Shown here: positions 1-12,300 of the stretch, one piece after another
Numbering within the stretch: the stretch's first letter is position 1
How the letters are laid out: every line of letters begins with the position of its first letter
From: Protonemura montana
Lineage: Eukaryota > Arthropoda > Insecta > Plecoptera > Nemouridae
DNA length: 64,000 nt
Direction: 5' to 3'
Assembly: GCA_947568835.1 (NCBI GenBank)
Contig: OX387610.1
Coordinates: forward strand, 4,938,001-5,002,000
Made by a program: the position numbers and the translations under genes
The notes under the pieces: generated by a model
Told to the model about the DNA's origin: nothing
Databases searched by the model: none
What the model saw: only the letters and a program-made list of their open reading frames with translations

Positions 1-947
1 AACGATGTGTCAAAATGGTGGTCTGGTGAACTTGTTGAAATGTTACTCCGTTCAGCGCGAGTAGATACATACTTTCCCGGCAGAGGCGCCACCGGTAATT
101 ACGGTTGACATGCTGGCAAGCTATCGAAATTGGCGTTTTTTATTAACCAATTATTAATGTGTGAGGAAAAAACCAAGATTTCTAAAAAGTACGTGACAGA
201 GGCGCAGAATAGAAGATCTTATGCTGATGCAAGATCCAATTATCTTTTTGGCAGAAGTATTTACCAATAAGAACACTTTTTGAAACAAGAGTGTGGCAGC
301 CAGTTTAGGTTATGAACAAACGTGGTTGTTTTCAATGGCTAGATGTCCTGGTGAGCTAGTCCTGTCTGACAATTAAAACGAGCTTATATATGTCATGTAA
401 TTTTATCTGTTTTGCTTCAAAACAACATGTGTGAACATGCCGCCAGTGGAAAGGTGCGTACAATTTTGTGTGCAAATTATGTCATGTTTTTGTGTTGCAG
501 TTTTAGTTTGTTGCAGTTGGGAAAACTGATTCGCACTTTTGTTTTAAGTGTAACAATTTTGAAGTGTTTTTTTTTTAATATAATGTTGCTTGTAATTTTA
601 AAACTGTATGTGCAACAAAATTATTTGACAAATTTAATATTTTTTTACTATATTTAACATCAAAAAGTCTCTAACATTTTCATAAATCTCAACTGATTTC
701 TTTTCTTTTTAGCTACGTAATGCATGAACTGCAAAGTCAACACGACGAAAATAAGAAAAAACCTATTTCAAATAGTTGTGAACGCTTTGTGACGTTAAGG
801 AAACGATGGTTTAGAAACTGTAGAAAATATCTAAATAAACATATCAACTTAATTGTAATTTATTAACCAAATCATCTGCGTTCATTGTTTATTTCCACGA
901 CTATGCACATTAACCACATTTTTTAAATTAGTGTACAATTGTGCTGT
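1..947. other. AT-rich intergenic DNA with dispersed repeat fragments
   Basis: No gene seen. Bases 60-120 (TACTTTCCCGGCAGAGGCGC) belong to a dispersed element also found at 30945-31050 and 56300-56400. Confidence 0.5.
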
Positions 948-1157
948 TGTCGACCGGCCTGCACCAGGGCGGGTTTGAAACTTGCTCAATGACGTCATGC
1001 TCTCCACCGGGTTTGCACCAGCTCCGAGCGAGAGCGCTCCTACCCGAACACGTGATCACTAGCTGTCAGTGCATTCATTTGTTTTCCAATTGAACCGTCG
1101 AAATTCTCAGAGCAAGAAAAGTGTACCGGGAGTGACCCGAGAGCGAGCAACTCTGCC
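948..1157 (+). repeat. Left flank of the 43-bp satellite, with a CRE palindrome
   Basis: A non-repeated flank (TGCACCAGGGCGGGTTTGAA onward) that is nearly identical to 43787-43969. It contains TGACGTCA at 990-997. Compared with the second copy it carries about 28 extra bases, including GAACACGTGATCAC. Confidence 0.75.
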
Positions 1158-2887
1158 AGTCGAACACATGAAAGTTGCACTGGGACAGAGTCACATGCCA
1201 GTCGAACACGTGAAAGTTGCACTGGGACAGAGTCACATGCCCAGTCGAACACATGAAAGTTGCACTGGGGCAGAGTCACATGCCCAGTCGAACACGTGAA
1301 AGTTGCACTGGGACAGAGTCACATGCCCAGTCGAACACATGAAAGTTGCACTGGGGCAGAGTCACATGCCCAGTCGAACACGTGAAAGTTGCACTGGGAC
1401 AGAGTCACATGCCCAGTCGAACACGTGAAAGTTGCACTGGGACAGAGTCACATGCCCAGTCAAACACATGAAAGTTGCACTGGGGCAGAGTCACATGCCC
1501 AGTCGAACACGTGAAAGTTGCACTGGGGCAGAGTCACATGCCCAGTCGAACACGTGAAAGTTGCACTGGGGCAGAGTCACATGCCCAGTCAATCACGTAA
1601 AAGTTGCACTGGGACAGAGTCACATGCCCAGTCGAACACGTGAAAGTTGTACTGGGGCAGAGTCACATGCCCAGTCGAACACGCGAAAGTTGCACTGAGG
1701 CAGAGTCACATGCCCAGTCGAACACGTGAAAGTTGCACTGGGGCAGAGTCACATGCCCAGTCGAACACGTGAAAGTTGCACTGGGACAGAGTCACATGCC
1801 CAGTCGAACACGTGAAAGTTGCACTGGGACAGAGTCACATGCCTAGCCGAACACGTGAAAGTTGCACTGGGGCAGAGTCACATGCCTAGTCGAACACGTG
1901 AAAGTAGCACTGGGACAGAGTCACATGCCCAGTCGAACACGTGAAAGTTGCACTGGGGTAGAGTCACATGCCCAGTCGAACACGTGAAAGTTGCACTGGG
2001 GCAGAGTCACATGCCCAGTCGAACACGTGAAAGTTGCACTGGGACAGAGTCACATGCCTAGTCGAACACGTGAAAGTTGCACTGGGACAGAGTCACATGC
2101 CCAGTCGAACATGTGAAAGTTGCACTGGGACAGAGTCACATGCCAAGTCAAACACGTGAAAGTTGCACTGGGACAGAGTCACATGCCCAGTCGAACATGT
2201 GAAAGTTGCACTGGGACAGAGTCACATGCCCAGTCGAACACGTGAAAGTTGCACTGGGGCAGAGTCACATGCCCAGTCGAACACGTGAAAGTTGCACTGG
2301 GGCAGAGTCACATGCCCAGTCGAACACGTGAAAGTTGCACTGGGACGGAGTCACATGCCCAGCCGAACACTTGAAAGTTGCACTGGGACAGAGTTACATG
2401 CCCAGTCGAACACGTGAAAGTTGCACTGGGACTGAGTCACATGCCCAGTCGAACACGTGAAAGTTGCACTGGGACAGAGTCACATGACCAGTCGAACACG
2501 TGAAAGTTGTATTGGGGCAGAGTCACATGCCCAGTCGAGCACGTGAAAGTTGCTCTGGGGCAGAGTCACATGCTCAGTCGAACACGTGAAAGTTGCACTG
2601 GGACAGAGTCACATGCCCAGTCGAACACGTGAAAGTTGCACTGGGGCAGAGTCACATGCCCAGTCGAACACGTGAAAGTTGTACTGGGGTAGAGTCACAT
2701 GCCCAGTCGAACCCGTGAAAGTTGTACTGGGGCAGAGTCACATGCCCAGTCGAACACGTGAAAGTTGCACTGGGGCAGAGTCACATGCCTAGTCGAACAT
2801 GTGAAAGTTGCACTGGGGTAGAGTCACATGCCCAGTCGAACACGTGAAAGTTGCACTGGGACAGAGTCACATGCCTATTCAAACACG
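1158..2887 (+). repeat. 43-bp tandem satellite, about 40 units (array 1)
   Basis: Unit AGTCGAACACGTGAAAGTTG followed by CACTGGGACAGAGTCACATG and CCC. Units differ mainly at CACGTG/CACATG and GGGACAG/GGGGCAG. Most units carry the E-box palindrome CACGTG. Ends about 400 bases before the proposed NOS start codon. Confidence 0.95.
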
Positions 2888-3143
2888 GTATTATGATATC
2901 ATTATCGGAGCAATCTTTTTCAGGATATCAGAAGTAATCAAACCTAATAATAAAAATTCTATCGCAAATTGGCTTCTACCCGAAAAATTAAAATTTGTAA
3001 TCATTATTAATTATCTTCAATATGATAAAAAAATGAATATCAATTACAGTTCGTAAAATTCGTGCATTTTAATACCCACGTGGTTGAAAACCCACTTATC
3101 AATAATAGTTCTGTCAGATTGAACTATGAATGATTTCTTGTGA
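2888..3143. other. Intergenic spacer upstream of NOS
   Basis: AT-rich single-copy sequence between satellite and NOS promoter region; nothing else seen. Confidence 0.4.
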
Positions 3144-3190
3144 GATAAAAGGATAAAAGGAATTACATGGAACGTTTAGCTGACAGTATT
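3144..3190 (+). promoter_or_regulatory. Candidate NOS core promoter
   Basis: Two overlapping TATA-like boxes (GATAAAAGG twice, 3144-3160) stand about 25-30 bases before GACAGTAT, an initiator-like site, and about 110 bases before the proposed start codon. Inferred from spacing only; no transcript evidence. Confidence 0.25.
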
Positions 3191-3293
3191 GGTCTAGTCT
3201 GCAGCAAGTTGCTAGGAGTGAAGCAGTGAAGGGTTAGAGAGGCTGTGTTCGGGATTTCATATCATCTGGGTAGCTTCAGGAAACACTATAGCA

Positions 3294-3380
3294 ATGACCT
3301 CTGAAGACTGGACGCTTACTAACTATTCCACGGGACGGACGACTTGTGACAGATTTCACAAATCCACGCCTGTTTTTCCG
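3294..3380 (+). CDS. NOS: NOS exon 1 (start codon, N-terminal hook)
   Basis: Residues 1-29. The ATG at 3294 is the first in its frame after a stop at 3219. The exon ends in phase 0 at a strong GTAAGT donor, matching the phase-0 acceptor of exon 2. The stretch DRFHKST resembles the KST-containing hook that precedes the zinc cysteines in mammalian NOS. No other exon candidate was seen upstream in the window, but a 5' UTR exon or a longer isoform cannot be excluded. Confidence 0.6.
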
Positions 3381-6300
3381 GTAAGTGATTTATTTATTAC
3401 CGTTGAACTATTTATATTTGATTAATTAATTCAAGAATAATTAAGTTGAAAGGAAATGTCCATTACAATCTTGGTTACAGACCAATTTTAAGTGTCCTTT
3501 CTTTCAAAGGTCCAGTCATCAAGTATTGTGTTGGTAATTGTTACCTAATTTGGACCAATCGGGGATCTTTTGCTAATCATCGTCTTCTCTTGCTTACAAA
3601 CATGCTCCCTAAAATAAAGTTGACCAAAGTTTAGGGAATTGTACAAAAAAAAAAGTAAAGATTACATAAATTTTTTTTTTTTTTAACAATTTTTGGTCTT
3701 CTCTCGTCACAATATTTGATTATGATCATTGTACGGCTTAATGCCTTATGTAACATTTGGTCAATTAAAGGGAAACTATAGGGCAACAATGCTGTTCTTG
3801 GGGTACCTTTTTATTAATAAATGTAGCAATTGCTTGTCTATTTAGTGGAAATTAGAAAATTTCTAGCATCGCTACAAAATTTCGACAGTGTGACTATACC
3901 CTTTTAACTGGAAGGGTAGCCAGAATTGAAAAATGTGAGACCGAATCGGGACACGAACCCGGAACCTCCCATTTGCTGATCGGGTGCTCAACCAACTGAT
4001 CTATCCGGGCTCACATATTCCACCTTCGCCTTTGAACTGCATGTAAAACTAGAAATGCAACAAACACATTGAACATGGGACTCAAGCCACGGCTTTAAAA
4101 TCGCTTAACGTGATGAAGTCTCAGGGAAAAAGAGGATTATCTTCCACAATCACGACTGTCAATCAGAATTCTTGATCCAGGTTTCGGATTATTTAGGAAA
4201 CAGCTTTCGTCAATCTGTCTCACGCATCGATAGCGGAAGATTGATCGAGGCGATAAGAGTGCACTTGTTTAATAATGGCAAGGCTTTGGTCGCAAAACTT
4301 TAGCAGCTGATTTCAGAGAAACTATTCTGGCAAGGACAAAATGATTAAAAAAAAATGCAAAATGATAACCTATAAACTCCATTGTTCATTCAAGGACATG
4401 TATAGGACATAGGACATAGGACATAGGACATAGGACATAGAACATAGGACATAGGACATAGGACATAGGACATAGGACAAAGGACATAGGACATAGGACA
4501 TAGGACATAGGACATAGAACATAGGACATAGGACATAGGACATAGGACATAGGACATAGGACATAGGACAAAGGACATAGGACATAGGACATAGGGCATA
4601 GGACATAGAACATAGGACATAGGACATAGGACATAGGACATAGGACATAGGACTTAGGGCATAGGACATAGGACATAGGACATAGGACATAGGACTTAGG
4701 GCATAGGACATAGGACATAGGACATAGGACATAGGACATAGGACATAGGACATAGGACAAAGGACATAGGACAAAGGACATAGGACAAAGGACATAGGAC
4801 ATAGGACATAGGACATAGGACATAGGACATAGGACATAGGACATAGGACATAGGACATAGGACATAGGACATAGGACATAGGACATAGGACATAGGACAT
4901 AGGACATAGGACATAGAACATAGGACATAGAACATAGGACATAGGACATAGGACATAGGACATAGGACATAGGACATAGAACATAGGACATAGAACATAG
5001 AACATAGGACATAGGACATAGGACATAGGACATAGGACATAGGACATAGGACATAGGACATAGGACATAAGACATAGGGGTTTTAGGATTTTATAGGACA
5101 TGTTATAAGGACATGTTACATGTTAAAGAGAGATAAGGCAGATTTTGGGGCAAAATAAGATTCAAATTGCTGTTAGTAAGAATAAATTTAAATGTGCTCC
5201 AAATTTTAGTGATAAACTCCAAACTTACTTTACCCATAAAATATTAAATATGATGATCAAAGACCCTCTGTTTCTAGTTTTGAAGAAAAAGCAGTTTATT
5301 TCAAATGTCGATGGCAAGTGAAAAAATCAGGTACATCTAAGGTATTACTGTCGTCTGTCTTTTATTTTGGGATTACTCCATGGATTAGTAGATAGAGGCA
5401 TACCAATAAACTAGCATTGAGTGTGTTTCTTTCCAAGTGTTATAAAATTAAATGGCGGATTGGGCAGAAAAAAGCAATCTGTTGAAAAAAATGATCTTTA
5501 ATCTAGGACAGAATACTGTAATTTGATGTTACTCTGTGCCAGATTGCCCTCCTCTCTTCTAGGCTAGACCAAGTTCTTCGTCATGAGACCATATACCACA
5601 GAGCCAGTTGTCCAAATAGTGCGTCGTTAAACATTTTGATCACTGTGAGTATATTTTACTTGATAGACCCGATGCACTGCGAAGCAATGCAAGAGCAGTA
5701 TGATGGCCACGGACCTTGCCCCGGACTCAAGGACCTCCGAGGAACTTTTGAAGATGGCCAAGACTTTCATTGGCGAGTTCTACTCAAGTTCCGACAAGTA
5801 AGACCAGAAATATCGCTACACTTTTGAAGTACTTTGAGGGTTTGAATTTTCGATCTGCGTCAAACGATTTGTTAATCACTTGATAACAGAATGAGGATTA
5901 TATAAGTGCTGACTATTTTGTGTACAAAATTGATTTTCCTATCTCTTTTTATAACTGCTAAAGACGTCGAGGATTCAGAAACTCCACTTAATTTCGATTA
6001 ACTTTGATGAACTCCGCTTATCTCACTGCGATTTTGCTTAAAATTATTATTCGAGAATTCCTATACTGCAGTCAGATTCTTTAGAAATGTCTTTGAGATT
6101 TTACTTAGAAAAAAACTGGACATTTATATAGACAAAAATAGCCTGAAAGGTGCGATTTTGCTGCACAGTTGGGTTAAGTTTAAACTGCTGTACACCTAAA
6201 TCACTTACACTTAAATAAAATATCTTCAAGTTAAGACCAAAACCAGGCTAGTAGAATAGCTACCCAAAACATAAGAAATTAAAATTTTAATAATGTTAGA

Positions 6301-9300
6301 AATTCTCCTATGCATCCACTGGATTTTTCTGGTTACTATTTCCAGGGTGGATTCGCCGGAGCACTCGGTGAGGTGGGAGGAGATTGTCCATGATGTGAAC
6401 TCGAAGGGCTCCTACGAGCTGACCTTTGCAGAACTGGAGTTTGGGGCCAAGCTCTCCTGGAGGAACGCCAGTCGCTGCATCGGGCGTATTCAGTGGAACA
6501 AACTCAAAGTAAGCTCATGACATGCTCTACAAAACTCTGAAATTTATATTTAAATGTATAATAAATATTAAAACTAGGTTTAATTATTTCTTGATTCATA
6601 AATGGTAAGATAATAATTCTGTGTAAGGTTTTAAAGTTCCATAATAGCAGGTTAAAAAGAAGACTAACAGTTCAAGACTCATCTCTATGGTCACAGCAAA
6701 TCAGTCACTGATATTTTCATCTTAACAGCCGTTTGATTATTTAAATTGTCATCGTTAAACAGACCCTAAGTAATATTTTCAATTAAATACGTGACAATTA
6801 TTCTTGACTGCAGCCACAACAAGCTGGTAGAGGATGTAAGTGTTGGTGGTGGGCGAGAAGCGAGGGGCTATGTCGCCCTTCACAAATTGCAGATGAAAGA
6901 GCTATCATGTATGTTAAGAAATCACCAGATAGATCATATCGGCCAAAAAAACACATTCCCTTAAAAAAATATATTTAATTTCACAGTTTTTAAAGAAGCG
7001 AACATTCCATTGACATAATTGTGAGTATAATTTGATTTGTAGTGTTTATTATTGACCCACTATGTTTGTTTTGACAATTAAACCTGTGGCGCTAGTCTAA
7101 TGGGGTCAGTGAATGAGTGGATATTGATGAGGATGATTATAAATTTCACATAAAGTATCTCTGGAAAGAAGAAGAAAAACTCGTGTCCGTTCCGCAGGTC
7201 GGTATAGTATAACAGGACTTCTCCCCACATCCATTAAGTTATTTTTTTCCCAAACTGGTCATGATGGTCATCTATTTGTTCTATACCCGACCCTGCGCAA
7301 TGATCCGGATCCCATTAATAAAACTGGTATTGTTACAAGCGAAATTACTTCAATGACCCAACTAAATCACCGCAATCTTGTGTCCAGCTATTCGACGCCC
7401 GTCACGTGTTGACAACCAAGCAGATGTTCGACGCGATCTGCAATCACATCGTCTACGGAACCAACGGAGGTAACATCCGGCCGGCGATCACGATCTTCCC
7501 TGCACGCCGACAAGGACGCCCCGACTTCCGGGTGTGGAACCCGCTGGTGATGAGCTACGCGGGGTACGAGAACGAAGACGGGACGGTCACCGGTGACCCG
7601 GGCGCCGTCGCCTTCACAAAGGTACAGAGCATTGGTCACAAATCTACCTCATTATACTTTTATATTTTGTTTTATCTATTTTTAAATCTCTTAATTTTAC
7701 TATACGTCGAATCTACCTTGAATCTCGTATGCTTGACCTTTTTTTGGTAATCTTAGAAAAAATGTTCTGTCAAGATTTAAACAAAAATTGATATCTGTCC
7801 GTTTTGTTCCCGTTAAGTATAGGTTTGCATCCGTCTTGGCTGGATGGGACGTCGTACCAAATGGGACATCCTCCCCCTCGTGCTGTCATCGGGAGGAGCC
7901 TCACCTGACGTCTTCGAAATCCCTGAAGACATCGTGCTGCAAGTGCCACTCATTCATCCCTCGTGAGTGACTTAAGCCCACTACGCTTTGAATTTCGACC
8001 GATGGCGACATCCATACAAAAGCACTGGCTTGACTTGGGTGCTATTACCTGGAGAATGTGTCGTGATGTCATAATCACTACCCATTCAACGCTTAGAGGG
8101 ACTAAATGTTCGGGTTGCGATTGTGATTTTTGTGATTTGTGATTGCATTCTTTCGTCTCTAATCAATCATTTTGAAGCTTAAAAGTCGAAATGCTAATTA
8201 CGGTAAAACACATGTAAAAGGATGTGAAAATAAATTCACCGTTTGCACAGCACCTCTACCGCTAAGCCTCTACCTTTTAAAAAAATTAAAAATTAAAAAA
8301 TATATCAATATAAATATGATATTCCCTTATACCTTATAAGCAAACTAAATAGGTAGGATACGTTCATAGTTTGCACCAAAGTTTTAAATAGCCATACGAT
8401 TTAGCCTTGTACTGCCACAGGTAAGATAAAAATTAAGCAAATAACATTTAAAGGAAATGTAATTCAAATAGAACAAATGATCGACAAAGATATGTTATTT
8501 ATGCAAATAGATACGGGTGGTTCGAGGAGCTTGGACTCCAGTGGATAGCTGTGCCAGCCGTGTCCGGCATGCTCCTGGACTGCGGAGGAATCCAGTTTCC
8601 TGCTTGCCCCTTCAGCGCATGGAATGTCAGCACGAAGGTCGGATGTCGTGATCTCTGCGATCCACAGCGCTATAACATCTTGGAGGTGAGAACTTAACGA
8701 TGTTTTGTGTTGGTAACACTGGTTCTCGTGAGATCACTTAAGTAAAGCAACACAGCGCTGAGTCAGGTATTGGTTGGGTGACCACCAAATGGTTTGACGT
8801 GTTGGCAACACCGGCTCTCGTGAGATCACCGAAGTAAAGCACCACTGCGCTGAATCAGGTATTGGGTATATTGACCACCGAACAGTTCGGCGAATTTATA
8901 CCATCTACTCCTACCAACCATCTAGAATCTAGATAGACCATATAATGTTCCAGACTGTTGCGGTCGAGATGGGTGAGGACACGGGCAACGAGGCTTCCTT
9001 CTGGAAGGACCGCGCCCTGGTCGAGGTGAACGTGGCGGTGTTGTATAGCTACCAGCAGCAAGGTGTCACCATCGTGGACCACCACACGGCGTCGGACAAC
9101 TTTGTTCAACATCTTGAGAATGAGCAGAAAGCACGCAAAGGATGTCCGGCGGATTGGGTTTGGATCGTGCCGCCTATGTCCGGTGAGGAAATGAAGTTGA
9201 GAGCTTGGGGTGTCCAGTGTTCAGAGAAATGTTATGTTGACTTAAATTGTTGAAGATTAACTAGACTCTCAATAGTTTTTAGGTTCCAAACTGTGTTTTT

Positions 9301-12300
9301 TCTTCATATTTAAGTCGCGAAGAACGCTTTTATGTGCTTTGGGAGTACACTCAATACACTGTTTAGCACGCACAAAATGATCATCACATTGACGCGCCTA
9401 TAAACCCCATTATAAACATGGAATTATTCCAGTTGATTCCGTTATTTGCTAAATGAACCGTGAAATATATGATATTAAATATTAAAAAAATAATCTACCT
9501 TTTGAAGATATGATTATAGACGTTTGAAATCCCACTGACTAAAACTGAAACTTAAAAAGTCAAAAGTGCGACTTCACTGACACTTTGTTCTCTTTGTTAG
9601 CGTCACTGACTTCGGTCTACCACCAAGAGATGGCGTTGTACCACTTGAAGCCATCCTACGACCACCAGGTGCCGGCCTGGAAGACTCACGTCTGGCCAGA
9701 CGCGTCCACTAATTTGCAGCGCAGATTCACTCTTAAGCAGGTGGCCAGGTGAGCGTTGAATACCAAGGTGTCAGGAGATGTTTACAAAATTAGTTGTTCA
9801 AAATTTGATGCACCTTTATTAAAATTAGCGAGTAGTTCTATTTCAAAACAATCAACTAATTTCGTACGATTGGTAGCTTGTGTTAGGCATTTTTGCTGCC
9901 CCAGCGCTGCCTGTGTGTGATCGCAGCAACTAGATGCAAAGAAAACCTCTCACGCTTTCAAAAACCACGCAAAAGTAAACGAAATATTCCCTGTTATTGG
10001 GCAGAACACGGCCTTTGTGCTAGTTAATCTTCCTGGAACGGTTTATAAAAATAATGTGTGATTTACCTCAAACATTTTCATTTTCAATAAGAAAATGGCC
10101 CAACAACATTTAAAAACGATTACAAATCAAGTATATAATTATAGTGTTTATGATTGATTAGTGAAGTTAAGCGACGCATTTTTCTCACAATGGGCCATGT
10201 GGCACTGATCTAATGGTGTCGGTGACTTAGTTAATGACGTTGAGGATGATGAAGAACCTATCCTAGCCCAGTAGGGATAAGGGGAAACCCGGTGCCGGCA
10301 CGTAACCTGCTCATGTCGGAAAGCACCTAGGGGATCATCGGCTTAACATTCTCTCAGAAGGACGGTACAACGCGAACAGCAGGATTCCTCCACAAATCCA
10401 TGCTGTCGAGAGGTTGATTAGCTAGGCGAGTAAAATTGCTGTACTAACATTCATCACTCCAAGCTCTCTCCCGAACAGAACTGGTCATGTGTATGATGGT
10501 CACCCATCCAATACCTGACTCAGCGCAGTGTTTCTTAACTTTCATCCCTCCAAGCTCTCTCCCGAACAGAACTGGTCATGTGTATGATGGTCACCCATCT
10601 AATACCTGACCCAGCGCAGTGTTGCTTAACTTTCATCCCTCCAAGCTCTCTCCCGAACAGAACTGGTCATGTGTATGATGGTCACCCATTCAATACCTGA
10701 CTCAGCGCAGTGTTGCTTAACTTTCATCCCTCCAACCTCTCTCCCAAACAGAACTGGTCATGTGTATGATGGTCACCCATTCAATACCTGACTCAGCGCA
10801 GTGTTGCTTAACTTCAGGGATCTCACGAGGATCAGTGTTTCCAACACGCCAAACCGTTCGGTAAAAGTTTAAACTAGTAGTGTTTATAAGAGGAACATTC
10901 TCTTTTCTTTTCCGGTACAGTGTGGTGCAGGTTTGTACCGGCATGTACCGGCGTGCAATGCAGCGGCGCATGGACATGACCATCCTGTACGCCACTGAAA
11001 CCGGCAAGTCGCAGGTCTATGCCGAAAAGCTGGCCACAATCTTTGCCCATGGACTAAATCCAAAGGTGAGCATCATTTTTCAAAAAGTCTTACGTTTACA
11101 CACTTTTTACAACTAATATCTTAAAATCTTTGGGCCCTCTGCTTCCTGGTCTAGGTGGTGTGCATGGCTGATTACAACGTTGACTGCTTAAGCAAGGAGT
11201 CGTTGGTTCTCATCGTCGCCTCAACGTTCGGAAATGGCGATGCACCCGACAATGGAAGTGTGAGTTATTTACACTGATCTCAAATAATCTGGATAGAGCA
11301 TAGGATCCAGCCAGCTGATCTCAAATAATCTGGATAGAGCATAGGATCCAGCCAACTGATCTCAAATAATCTGGATAGAGCATAGGATCCAGCCAGCTGA
11401 TCTCAAATAACCTGAATAGAGCATAGGATCCAGCCAGCTGATCTCAAATAACCTGGATAGAGCATAGGATCCAGCCAGCTGATCTCAAATAACCTGGATA
11501 GAGCATAGGATCCAGCCAGCTGATCTCAAACAACATGGATAGAGCATAGGATCCAGCCAGCAGATCTCAAATAACCTGGATAGAGCACAGGATCCAGCCA
11601 GCTGATCTCAAATAACCTGGATAGAGCATAGGATCCAGCCAGCTGATCTCAAATAACCTGGACAGAGCATAGGATCCAGCCAGCTGATCTCAAATAACCT
11701 GGATAGAGCATAGGATCCAGCCAGCTGATCTCAAATAACCTGGATAGAGCATAGGATCCAGCCAGCTGATCTCAAATAACCTGGATAGAGCATAGGATCC
11801 AGCCAGCTGATCTCAAATAACCTGCACAGAGCATACGATCCAGCCGGCTGATCTCAAGTAACTCGGATAGAGCATAGGATCCAGCCAGCTCATCTCAAAT
11901 AACCTGGACAGAGCATAGGATCCAGTCATCTGATCTCAAATAACCTGGATACTGGTTGCCATGTAGAAACTTTGAAGCCACGACCGCCATCTTGAGTGTC
12001 CCTGATTTTGAGGTCTCTCAGATATTTAACTGAAAGTCATCTTCTTTACCGGATAGCTGAAAACATATCATTAGTATTTCAAAGATGACATAGTTTTTAA
12101 ACTATGTGTGATTTAAATCAAGCTTGTTTTTCTCAGGAGTTTGCACGCAAGCTGACGGCAATGAAGCAAGAAGCTGAGATCGTTACCATCCAGTTGATTG
12201 AACGAGCCGCTAGCGATGATCCCAGAAAGGAGGATGAGAGCAGTGAAAATCTCATGTCCGAGAGTATCAAGAAAGAAATTGGGACCGATGAGCTGAGCAG

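Noticed and set aside
1158-2887. CRISPR-like regular array
   Set aside because: Units are contiguous with no unique spacers, the host is a eukaryote and there are no cas genes; it is a satellite.
4370-5101. 243- and 229-codon frames of SYVLCPM repeats
   Set aside because: Direct consequence of a 7-bp repeat; no start context, splice sites or non-repeat domain.
7388-7639. Antisense 83-codon frame over NOS exon 4
   Set aside because: Shadow of a GC-rich exon; the sense frame encodes conserved NOS sequence.
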